From positions 293,546-317,842 of the forward strand of contig QKYT01000011.1 of NCBI GenBank assembly GCA_003550305.1: a DNA stretch of 24,297 bases, given 5' to 3'. Position 1 is the stretch's first letter. The number at the start of each line of letters is the position of its first letter. Positions 9,239 through 18,574 of the stretch are shown here, piece by piece. Under the pieces are notes generated by a model, which had not been told where the DNA came from, did no database searches, and saw nothing but the letters and a program-made list of their open reading frames with translations. Source of the DNA: Glomus cerebriforme. Lineage: Eukaryota > Glomeromycota > Glomeromycetes > Glomerales > Glomeraceae. The translations under genes were made by a program, and so were the position numbers.

Positions 9239-10770
9239 CTAAAAAGTTTTTACAGGAATACTTTGAGGAAAGTTAAATAGATTATTAGGATCATATTTAG
9301 CTTTAATTTCTATCAATCTTTTAAAATTTTGACCATAATATCTCGTTTGCCAATCATCTAAATCTCTATCAATATAATTTTGATAACTAAAATAAGAAGT
9401 AAATTTTGATTGAAATTCTTTTCCAAAATCATTTAATTGTTTAATACATTTATCACCTTGAGTTTTAGAATTCCAATCTTGACCAAGTAATTGTATACCA
9501 TAAAGTACATCACGATGTATTAATGAAGAAGTAACATCATTAATATTTGCAGTACCACCAAATAAATCAAATAAAGCATAAGTATCACAAGAAACATTAT
9601 TTAAAAAATCTATCATAGTATTTATAGCTTGTGAGGTTAATCCTTTATTAACCAAAAAAGATTTTGCTTTAAAGAAATATGGATTATGTTTTGGATTTGC
9701 TACTTCATTTGGAGGTACATAAGCAAATGTTTTAACAGAATCAAAAAATGACTGTGGTATAAATTTTGATGAAGTAGGTTTTGGAGCTTCAGATAAAAAT
9801 TGTTTCATTGCATTCTTTGCATTAGCACTAGGACCTAAATATAATCCATCAATTGATAAACCTCCTTTACTTAAAGATATTGAAAGTACTATATTATTAT
9901 CAAGTGATGGACCAACGTCATTATAAGCTTTAAAAAGTTGTTGTACTTGATTTGGATTAAATTGAAATTTCATTGAAGTAACTTGTGGTGGCGTTGGATG
10001 AATATGAAAGACAAATGATGTTACTATACCATAACTTCCACCACCTGCTCCTCTTAAAGCAAAGAATAGATCAGAATTTGTTGCGTTATCAATTTTTAAA
10101 AGTTTTCCATTTGCATCAACCATTTCCATAGAAATGATATTATCGCTAGCAAAACCATATTTACGACCGGTAAATCCATATCCCTATTAAAATAAATAAA
10201 TATATTAAATTAATATTTTTTTTTAAAAAAAAAAGAATTATTTAATATAATATAATACGTTACCCCACCGAGAGCATGACCTCCAATTCCAACAGAAGGA
10301 CAAGTTCCGGCCGGAATTAAGAAACCAGCTTGACTCAATTTATTATAAATGACACCCAATCTATTTCCCGCACCAATTTTAGCAGTTTGCGATTTTGAAT
10401 CAATAATAATATCATTAATATTTGTCAAATCTACCACCATAACATTATTTCTACCACCTAGATCATATTTTTCGTACGAATGACCACCAGAACGTGCAGA
10501 GATACCCATCTTCAATTTAACAGCGCAATTAACAGATGTTTGTACATCTTGATTATTAACCGCGTAAACTAATACTGATGGTGTATAATTTACATAAATA
10601 TTTTCATCGATAATTAATGATGGAAAGGTTTTATTATTTGGATAAACAGTTTGACCTTTTATTGAAGCAAGACATGATGACAAAGCGCTAGCATTTACAT
10701 TAACGAGACTAATTAATAAAATGCACCATAAAGGAAGTAAGATTATATTAAGTTGTTTTATTAATTTCAT
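9239..10770 (-). CDS. Secreted berberine-bridge-type FAD-linked oxidase
   Basis: Two exons, 10770-10264 and 10183-9239, join in phase 0 to give 483 residues, the usual length for this family. Residues 1-28 form a signal peptide (basic start, Leu/Ile core, ending near NASA). The PCMH-type FAD domain shows RSGGHS with H97 and GTCPSVGIGGH with C157. In BBE-like and oligosaccharide oxidases these His and Cys bind FAD twice, and the 60-residue spacing fits. GGGYGF-type sequence is made across the splice. GAGGGSYGIVTSF follows in exon 2. Near the C-terminus YYGQNFKRLIEIKAKYDPNN and the closing QSIP are the BBE domain. Expected reaction: O2-dependent oxidation of a sugar or small alcohol/phenolic substrate giving H2O2, outside the cell or in the wall. 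The substrate cannot be told from sequence alone. Confidence 0.92.
10184..10263 (-). other. 80-bp GT-AG intron of the oxidase gene
   Basis: The donor (minus strand) is GTAACG starting at 10263 and the acceptor is TTAATAG ending at 10184. Removing it joins HALGG to GYGF, the conserved family motif. The intron holds a T-run/A-run snapback at 10216-10234. Confidence 0.9.
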
Positions 10771-12593
10771 TTTTGGTTATTATTATTTTTTTTAAGAAAA
10801 TAAAAATTTTTGTGATGATACATTGATATGGCCATGCGGTAATATATATATATTTGAACATTTTTTTTTTTTCGTACACGAGAGTCATACTTCTAGCTTT
10901 AGATCTTCCTATTGATTGAATAATAACTAACCGTTTTAGGAAAATAAAAATCTGGGCGTTTTAAAAATTGTAGATCTGTGTCGCCAGCACTAACTTAATT
11001 CTAACTCATAAAAAAAAAATTTCTATATATAGAATTCTTTTTTTTTTTGAACAAATAATGACAAAAGGATGTACTTAATTAATAAATCAAATTTCGTTGC
11101 TATTACGCAAGAAATTATGAATATGAAACGGTCACATGATATATCCATGGCAAATTAAGTTTTTTTAGTATAACATGTAAATGCACGTCGAAATTACATA
11201 CATTCGAAATGAAAGAAAACTCATTATAAAGCATTTTTTTTTAGAAATTATTACATAAATATTGTACTATTGTACGCGGGACCCAGTCGAAAAACGATTG
11301 ATCGAGTTGTAAAAATTTAATTTTCCGTAAAGCACATACTGTATGTGTAATTTCATCAAATAAGTTTAAATATCCAACTCCGGGAATAATTCATTATCGA
11401 ATACTTATACTATAAATTTATACTTAATTCTTTTTGATTTTGTTTTTTTTTAAAAAAAAAGAAAAATAACCTGCTTTAGTGTGCGAGGTATATCGATATT
11501 GTACTACTTTATAATTAGTACGGGGAGGATCCCGCAAGGTAAATTAACCTTATATGACAATTATTTACACTATTTGACGATTTGATTTTGGAAATGTGGG
11601 GTTGATTGATCATTTAATATTAAACGACAGTTACTGTTTATTTTTAGCCTAAAATGAGTTTTTTTTTTTGGTAAAAAAAAAAAATATTTTTTTTTTACTT
11701 GACTTTTTTTAATTATACCGTCATTTGATAAATAAAGTTTATAACGTTAAAAGTTTAAATTATTATGGATGACAAATTAAATTACTGTTTCTTTTAATTC
11801 CCATTCTTAGAAAAGTTCCGTAAAAACCCCTCACTCGTGTAACATTATCATGCATTGCAATTTCGATTTTTTTTTTTTTGATGATTATCTAAATTAAGCT
11901 AATTTATCGTTATTTTAAAGTATTGTCAAACCATCTCCTAAATGGTGCCTGATGATTTTTCGTACCGCCTACGAACAAGTAAACTTGTTATGATCTTAAT
12001 TAACTGAGATCCTCATTAATTGCAATAACTTAAAAGGTTCTGCCCAAAATAAAATATGATCCTTTCCATATTTAAAAAACAATAATAAAATAAATCAATA
12101 TTGATTTATCGAATATCTTAATATTTAAAAATTCTCTGTATACCTTAGCTCATTTGTTTTATTTGACCATATTTTTATCTCTATCTTAATAGGTTCGGTT
12201 AAAATGTAGGTTTTAAAATAGCATATTACGGCGAATCGATAATCTTCTTTTTCCTTTTTTTTTTAGATGTTTATTTTTATTTTATTTTATTTTTTATTTT
12301 CTTTGATTTTGAATAATTTACGGATGTGATCTTTCTTCGTACATTCCCGAACGGTATGCTACAACAATTTATTATCACCACAGCCGATCGATAAGTTTAT
12401 TTTCGTTTAATTAGACAAAATTATAACGAGAAATAGCTACATGTTTATAAAAATTGATAAATATTGGTTTTCTTCATGACTTAAATAGATAATGTTTTTT
12501 TTAAAGTATTTTAGTACGAGATTAAATGATTGTATTAAACTTCTTTAAAAGTTTATTTTCTAATTATCAATTGAGTCAAATTTTTTGTTTTTT
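10771..12593. other. 1.8-kb non-coding region upstream of the oxidase
   Basis: Full of homopolymer T and A runs. T-run/A-run snapbacks sit at 11443-11460 and 11659-11684. I see no coding frame of credible length, no tRNA and no long repeat. It may hold regulatory sequence of the oxidase on its left side. Confidence 0.5.
10842..10853 (-). promoter_or_regulatory. TATA-like (TA)n upstream of the oxidase
   Basis: A TATATATATA tract lies about 72-83 bp upstream of the ATG at 10770 on the transcribed strand. The position suits a core promoter, but the genome is so AT-rich that chance is possible. Confidence 0.3.
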
Positions 12594-12842
12594 CTATTTT
12601 AATGCTTTCAATTTTAAAGAAATTTTTGTTAACTTCCCATTAAAAATAGAAAAAAAAAGTTTTCGATTACAAAATAAGAAAATATTTGGAAAGTAAAAAA
12701 TTACATAAACTAATTCACCTCTAAAAAACTTTTGACAACACTTCATACACTTGAATTCCTGACAGTTTTGTGATATACACTGCACTCAGTGCATCCTTTG
12801 GCTAATACCCTTAGGATGGAAAGAGGAAGGAGGGTATTTATA
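12594..12842 (-). other. Candidate short locus: TATA box, hairpin and Cys-rich short frame
   Basis: On the minus strand a TATAAATA (12835-12842) is followed by an inverted repeat AGGGTATT/AATACCCT (12831-12838 and 12804-12811) and a palindrome TGCACTCAGTGCA (12781-12793). A Cys-rich frame then runs from 12785 to 12594 (VQCISQNCQEFKCMKCC near its start). It opens with GTG after a TGA, so no ATG covers the Cys-rich part; the first in-frame ATG is inside it. It may be a decayed exon, a short RNA, or chance. No family recognised. Confidence 0.22.
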
Positions 12843-13480
12843 TAATTTAAATTGTATGAATTTTTTATAATATGCTCTTTTTTCAAAAAAAAAAGATAAA
12901 AAAGATCGTGAATTGAAAATTTGCTAAAAAGGACTTATGAAAATTCATTTGCAAATTCCCTTTTGACTGATTAATCTTCAGAAAGACAAGAGTAATTTTA
13001 CTGCTTTTTTTGAATAGTAACTGTCATGTTCGTATTATCAGATTACATTTCATGATTATAAGAAACTGATTATGACTCATTCAGCACATGCAAAAAAAAA
13101 TTGTCATTATATGAATCACGTCACGTCACGTCATTTTTTTTATGGATGCTGACTCAAAGTTCGTATTTATAAGTTTCCGTAAATCATACAGTATATATTT
13201 ACGAGTCATGACTACAATTTATCATGCATAATTGTTGTATAAAATTTATAAATCAGTACTTCGAATATTACAATCATAATCATTATGATCATTAATAATT
13301 ATGTATAAGAAATGAGCTAAAATTATACATTATCAAAATAGTGTCAGATAATTTTTAAAAATGATATTTAATATGAGTCATAATTTATATTATAAACATT
13401 AAAAAAAGTAATTATAATATCTTGTCTAAAAACACAAAAACAAAGAGTGTAAAATTTTTTTTAATTTTTATTCGTCGTCG
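12843..13480. other. Non-coding AT-rich stretch with TCACG repeat
   Basis: No ORF supported. Besides the TCACG triplet at 13116-13133 I see only short A/T runs and scattered TGACTCA-like words. Confidence 0.45.
13116..13133. repeat. Three tandem TCACG units (TGACG on the minus strand)
   Basis: The 5-bp unit TCACG occurs three times in a row, followed by TCA. TGACG is the half site of CREB/ATF-type bZIP factors, so a regulatory role is possible, but no gene is close by. Confidence 0.55.
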
Positions 13481-13547
13481 TCCGGATAATTTAATGGACT
13501 ATATTCAATGTGACAGTGAAGATCATTACTGTAAGTTATCCGGCGAA
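13471..13547. repeat. Imperfect inverted repeat (hairpin) around TCCGGATAA
   Basis: TTCG...TCCGGATAA at 13471-13489 faces TTATCCGGCGAA at 13536-13547, with a loop of about 45 bases. Likely a small foldback repeat. Confidence 0.5.
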
Positions 13548-13626
13548 TTCATTTACTAAGGTAGATTATTTAATCTTTTTTTTAATGTCAAATTTGACTT
13601 TGTGAAGATTAAGAAAAAAGAGTTTA

Positions 13627-13824
13627 GATCTGTTGTAGTCTATCCCAAATCAAACTTGGGACAATCCTATGTCCGAAATTTAACCATATCTCAAACCAAG
13701 ATAGTAAATTTTAAATGTTTGACGTCTCAAATCACCATTTAAGATTGGGTTAGTTTGGGACATGGTCAAGTTTCGGATATAAGGTTTTCCCAAGTTTGAT
13801 TTGGGACATGGTCTACAACAGATC
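13627..13824. mobile_element. 198-bp foldback MITE-like element
   Basis: The termini GATCTGTTGTAG and CTACAACAGATC are perfect inverted copies. The arms stay complementary inward with few changes: CCCAAATCAAACTTGGGA near 13644 against TCCCAAGTTTGATTTGGG near 13788, then ATGTCCGAAATTTAACC against its inverse. The whole unit can form a hairpin. It shares words (AACTTGGGA, CCCAAATC) with the large element at 2163-2982, suggesting a related family. No ORF of its own. Confidence 0.78.
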
Positions 13825-13825
13825 C

Positions 13826-13912
13826 ATATATCCATACGGATAATGGATTGCAGATCATATCGGATATAATCCATGGATAAGTCGGGATAATCCGTGGCTA
13901 ATCCGCAATGAT
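13826..13912. repeat. Cluster of palindromic GGATAATCC / ATCCATGGAT motifs
   Basis: The stretch repeats ATCC and GGAT words in alternating orientation (ATCCATACGGAT, ATCCATGGAT, GGATAATCCGTGG, AATCCGCAATG). It sits directly beside the 198-bp foldback element and may be a degenerate satellite-type or nested repeat. Confidence 0.5.
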
Positions 13913-14402
13913 TGTTAAAAGTTCTTTTGATGTGCAATATATTTTTATTTAATTACACTATTCTTATTTAAGGTAACTAATTTTGTGTTGAGAAATAGTA
14001 AATCGTGGACAAAAAAAATCGTTTTTATGTTTTAAAATAATTTTGTATCACTCATTATAAAATTTTCTTTAAAAAGAAAAATGAGTTGATGAATTCATTA
14101 TATTTATTCATAAGATGTACCAAACGAAATTTCGATTATAACTACCTTTCCTTCTTTCAATTCTTTCTATTTTTTTTGAATAATCAAATTTTTAAAATTA
14201 ATTGCGCCATAAGAATTTCTTTTCAGAATCTTACCATCTAATTAAGTAAGATCATCATCTTGTGCATTCAGAACTTTGTTTGAATTGGTTAGTTTTCTTA
14301 ATAAAGAACGTTTAGATAGAATTTTTTGATGGAAATTTCTTGATAAAAAAAAAAAAATGCTTAATAAATTAAACTATTATTTTATAAACTATTTTTATTG
14401 CA
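13913..14402. other. Intergenic region upstream of kinase gene
   Basis: No gene seen. A run of 13 A lies at about 14345-14357. This stretch and the (TA)n tract just after it should contain the promoter of the kinase. Confidence 0.45.
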
Positions 14403-14423
14403 ATATATATATATATATATATA
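14403..14423 (+). promoter_or_regulatory. (AT)n tract, possible TATA region of the kinase gene
   Basis: About ten AT dinucleotides lie roughly 45-65 bp before the ATG at 14467. The position is right for a core promoter; the simple sequence makes the call weak. Confidence 0.3.
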
Positions 14424-14466
14424 ATTTTTTAACAAAAGTGCTAAATGTTTTTAAAGTTTAATTGAC

Positions 14467-16262
14467 ATGGATCATTTAATTAATCATAAGCACAAACTTA
14501 ACTTTTTATTATCGAACAACACATCTTTATGTCGTCCAACACAAACCACAATTAAATCAAAACGGAAAAACAAAATAAAGATATTATGTAATGAATGTAA
14601 TAAAAATAGAATGCTTTATAATAAAAGTCATCAAATTTGTCACGTATGTTATAAAACAAAGACAATATTTATATCAAGCGGAAACAAAGTTATTGACGAT
14701 TTTATCAGATATACACAAATTAATCGTACTAAAAAATTAGGGAAAATGGAATTTGTTCCTTATGATCGATTCGAAAATGTAGAATTGATTGCTGAAGGAG
14801 GGTTCAGCAAAGTTTATAGAGCTATTTGGATCGATGGTCCAACATCTCGTTGGAATAAACAAAAAAAAAGTTATATCCGTACTCAAAATTATTCAGTTGT
14901 TCTTAAAAGGCTTAATAATTCTAAAGACATCACATATAAGGAACTTAATGAGGTATAGATTACATTATTTATTTTAATCAATCAATTTTAATATTAGATA
15001 AACCACTGTTAAGATTTTTTTTTTTATTATTTTAGCTCAAGATATTTTATGAATACTCTTTAAAAAACAAAAGAAATAATGATAACGTTAGTGTATATTT
15101 TGGAATTACTCAAGATCCTAATACTCAAGAGATTATGATTATCATGCCATATTATAAATCGGGTGATTTGATAAATTATTTAACTACTTTTTATGATATT
15201 AGTTGGTATGCAAAGTTGTCACAATTACAACATATAATAAAAGGACTTAAGAGTATACATAATAGAAATATTATTCACAGAGATTTACATAGTGGAAATA
15301 TTTTTTTTGGACGCAATGCAATAATAGGAGATTTGGGTATAAGTAAATCTGCGACTGAATCTACTGATGATAATGAGAATTATGGTGTCATTCCTTATAT
15401 GGCTCCAGAAATTTTTCAAGGACAAAAATATACTAAAGCTTCAGATATATATAGTTTTGGAATGATTATGTGGGAGTTTATGACAGGTAGAAGACCTTTT
15501 TGGGATAGAATTCATGATACAGAACTTATAATTGAAGTATGTGATGGTTTAAGACCACCAATTATTACAAATGCACCTAAAGGTTATATTTATTTAATGA
15601 AAGAATGCTGGCATTCTGATCCAAACAAAAGGCCAACAGCTTTTGATATAAAGGATAAAATTTGTAAAATGCTGAAGAAAGAACCACAAATCTATGATAA
15701 AAATTATGATAAATCTTCGACTAAAGTTATACCATCACCAGATATTGGACCAATAACAATAAATCCAGGTGCCATTTACAAGAGTAGGTCTTTAAATGGT
15801 ATGATTCGATCTGCAATGTCTACAATGTCTACAAGAAGTTTAAAAAGCCGATCTATAATTTCAGATGTTGGTAAATAATTTATTTTATTATATTACTATT
15901 ATAATAAAAAAATATATTAAAATAAGTTAAACTGTATTTTTGATTATAAGTTAAAAGAAAGTTTGAAGGTAATCAAATTGAAAATATTTTAAAAGGTATG
16001 ATAAAAATCAAAAATTTTTATATACAAAAAGAATGAATCTAAGAAATTAATACTAATTAAATAAAAATAATCTCAGCCAAAAGTAACAAGAAGGTTAAAT
16101 TAATCGAAAACAAATATAATGGTAAATATCTTTTTTTTTAAAAAAAAATAAATACTACTTATACACATTAAATTACTTATTTTTATTTATTTAGATTATA
16201 TTACAAAAGAATTTGAATTAGATATTGATATGAATCCTAAATATAATAATGATAGTAAATAA
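14467..16262 (+). CDS. TKL-like protein kinase, four-exon model, 477 aa
   Basis: Exons 14467-14952, 15036-15870, 16077-16121 and 16195-16262. Cys pairs C41/C44 and C58/C61 form a likely zinc knuckle. The kinase domain has glycine loop EGGFS (110-114), K147, helix-C E162 at the first splice, catalytic loop H243-R244-D245 with N250, DLG at 261-263, APE at 285-287 and DIYSFG from D299. All catalytic residues are present, so it is probably active. If intron 2 is not removed, the protein ends two codons after the donor at stop 15876-15878 (442 aa). With splicing, the tail gains a Lys-rich 45-bp exon and a closing ITKEFELDIDMNP segment. Both joins are phase 1 and create sensible codons. Role inferred: intracellular signalling kinase; no Sel1 repeats here, unlike the paralogue at 1-1979. 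The core is sure; the last two exons are inferred. Confidence 0.87.
14953..15035 (+). other. 83-bp GT-AG intron 1 of the kinase
   Basis: Donor GTATAG, acceptor after a T-rich tract ending TTTTAG. It is phase 0 and lies directly after the helix-C Glu, exactly where the intron of the kinase at 1-1979 lies. Confidence 0.9.
15871..16194 (+). other. Introns 2 and 3 flanking a 45-bp exon of the kinase
   Basis: Intron 2 is 15871-16076 (donor GTAAAT, branch-like TACTAA at 16051, acceptor TCTCAG). Intron 3 is 16122-16194 (donor GTAAAT, acceptor TTTAG). Intron 3 contains T9A9 at 16131-16148. The exon between (16077-16121) is 45 bp, phase 1 on both sides, so skipping it would keep the frame. Confidence 0.65.
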
Positions 16263-16371
16263 ATAAATATAATAAATATACTTTTTATAAATATCATAAC
16301 CAAACATAGTAGAAAATTTATTTTGATATTTGAATGTGTTTTCTTTTTTTAGTATTGCTAAAGCTCACTGT

Positions 16372-16430
16372 CGGCGTTGTCATTTGTCAACGCTTAATTC
16401 CGGCCGAACATTATAATTTCGGCCAGAGTT
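16372..16430. repeat. Two adjacent short hairpins
   Basis: GCGTTG (16374-16379) pairs with CAACGC (16388-16393). CCGGCCGAA (16400-16408) pairs with TTCGGCCAG (16418-16426). Their GC content stands out from the surroundings. They could be the edge of a small repeat element, or 3' structures behind the kinase gene. Confidence 0.45.
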
Positions 16431-17451
16431 ATAAAACTAATAGTTTGCTACGCCTAATATCAAGATAATCTAATTGATTACTTTTTTAATCTATAAAAGT
16501 TTAACAATAACAAAATAATAATGATTATAATAATTCTAGCCGTAATTAAAATTTGGCTGATAACACGAATTGCTACATTTCATTACAGTGACAATCTATC
16601 AGCCCGAATCTTAACCTTAAATTTTATTTAGTTTTCACCAATTAAATGTTCTATAAAATTTCCTCCTTCAAAATTTTCTTTTCGACTTTAAACTGATGAT
16701 CAAATCTGAACATGTAAAAGTTTTAATTTCATTTTTAGCGTAAAAATAAATGAATAAATAAAATTCGTTAAGATTTTTAATAAGATTTAATTAAATTTAT
16801 CATCATTGATCATCATTGAAATCCGTAACTTTAAATCCCTTAATAACTCTTAATCTCTTATATTTTTCAATTATTTTCAAATTGACCTCATTTAATTTTA
16901 AGCTTTATCATCATTATTAACAATAATTAAAGAAAGTGATTTTGCGATAAATGAATTGTCCAACTTATAAAAAGGATTTTAATTCTTCTGAAAATAAAAT
17001 TAATTCCCATCATAGAAATGATTTAATATTATTTCATAAGTATTTTTATTTGAATATTTTACAAATATATACAATGCCTCTTTCTCCCTCAAAAATTTAC
17101 CTGCATCAAAAACTAAATTCAACATTTCCAATTCATTATTTTTAAACCAATCGATAGTAGAGTTTGGTTAATTAATCGTTTTGGACCCGAATTTTTATAT
17201 AACCAGAACTGGCTTAATAAATCGATAAGTTGTAATCAGTTGAATATAACTTATTAATCAGTTTGAGCCAGAATCAATATAATAATATTTGTATTTTATT
17301 AATTATTAGATTCACTTTATTTTTATCAAAATTCTTTTAATAGTAACTTTATACTTTCATTATTTTTTACTTTTTCGTTTATTAATCCAAATTGAAGAAA
17401 ACCTGGATTTAAATCTGAAATTATTAACCTCTAATTAAAAATATTTTTTAG
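16431..17451. other. AT-rich spacer between kinase and its decayed tail copy
   Basis: No firm gene. A 64-codon ATG frame at 16951-17145 begins MNCPTYKKDFNSSENKIN; its start recalls a CPxC...NxH zinc finger with the second Cys lost, but the rest looks random. Inverted ATAAGTT/AACTTAT words lie at about 17226-17254. Confidence 0.4.
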
Positions 17452-17633
17452 GTAAAAGTATCAAGATGATAAAATTAATCGATGATGAAAATAATGATAA
17501 ATAACTTTGTTATAAATAAGTATATTTATACACTTAACCTAAATAAATAAATGAAATAAATTAATGTTACAATAGAATTTGAATTAAATATTGATATGAA
17601 TCCTAACAATATAATGATAAAAGTAGGCAAATA
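17452..17633 (+). pseudogene. Decayed copy of the last two kinase exons
   Basis: 17452-17496 is 45 bp, the same length as the kinase exon at 16077-16121, preceded by an AG acceptor. It aligns through AAAGT, AAATTAATCGA and AATAATG. Its donor reads ATAAAT in place of GTAAAT. About 17563-17633 matches the terminal exon (ACAatAGAATTTGAATTA, ATTGATATGAATCCTAA) and keeps an open frame to a TAA. The acceptor before it is lost. No kinase domain precedes it, so only the 3' end of a kinase gene was copied, or the rest was deleted. Confidence 0.68.
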
Positions 17634-18574
17634 AAAATTGGGGAATTGACTTGACGCCAAAAATCATAGTTAGATTAACAAATTTTTAGCAAGATCGACC
17701 AAAATCAACCAACAATTATTTGGCCAATAAAATCCTCAATAAGAACAATTAATCATAGTTGCTTCGCACCGGGGATCAATGAGCTTAAACTAATATAGTA
17801 AATCATGTACATAAAAATATATGCAACAAAAAAAACATTCTAACTTATATTCAGGAAAATTAGATCCTACATGGTATCAATGGGTGGCTTAAAGTTTTTA
17901 TTTGTTTATAATGCCAAGTAAAAAAAAAAAAATATTGGCTATATTAAAATGATATAAATTAAGTTTTATAATTTTTGTTATTAAATACTTTGAAAGACTT
18001 CAAATTCAGGTACAGACACACCACACGTTACACAATTACACAATTCATAATCATTTCTACAGTTAAGAACAAATTTTGTAAATTATATGTGGCAATCAAA
18101 TAAACATATTAAAATCAACTATGATTTTTTTGCATAATTTGATTTTATTATGCAATAAAAAGTTTTTATAATCAGTGTTGAACATGTACACGTATATTAT
18201 GTATAATAAATAAATATAACAGTAAAAATAAAGTATTATAATAATTTATTATATAAAATGTTCTAAAAAATAAATTAAAAATCTCATGTAGAAAGACATT
18301 TCTTTTCTAGGTTTTTTTTTTGAAAAAAAAAAGAAATTTGTTTTAAATTCGATTAGTAATTTTCTAATCACAAAGATATTAAAGTTGAATCTTGAGAGAA
18401 CTAATTCTATTTACCATTTTGTGTAGTAGATTTGTTTAAACAAATTAAATCTACATAAGTTCTCATAAATAAATAAAGTTATACTTTTTCAATATTTTAT
18501 GAATCAATATTATATTTTCTTTTTTATTTTTCCATTTAAAAAAATATGATGGCTCAATAATTGAGTTTATTATT
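17634..18574. other. AT-rich spacer with a few hairpins
   Basis: No ORF or RNA gene supported. It holds a T10/A10 snapback at 18312-18332. The right part is the expected 3' flank of the Sel1 gene on the minus strand. Confidence 0.45.
18426..18454. repeat. Hairpin GTAGATTT / AAATCTAC
   Basis: The 8-bp arms (18426-18433 and 18447-18454) are perfect inverted copies around an inner GTTTAAAC palindrome. It lies about 120 bp past the stop codon of the Sel1 gene and could fold in its 3' UTR or mark a small repeat. Confidence 0.5.

Noticed and set aside
14789..14977. 62-codon plus frame overlapping kinase exon 1
   Set aside because: Out-of-frame shadow of the kinase N-lobe.
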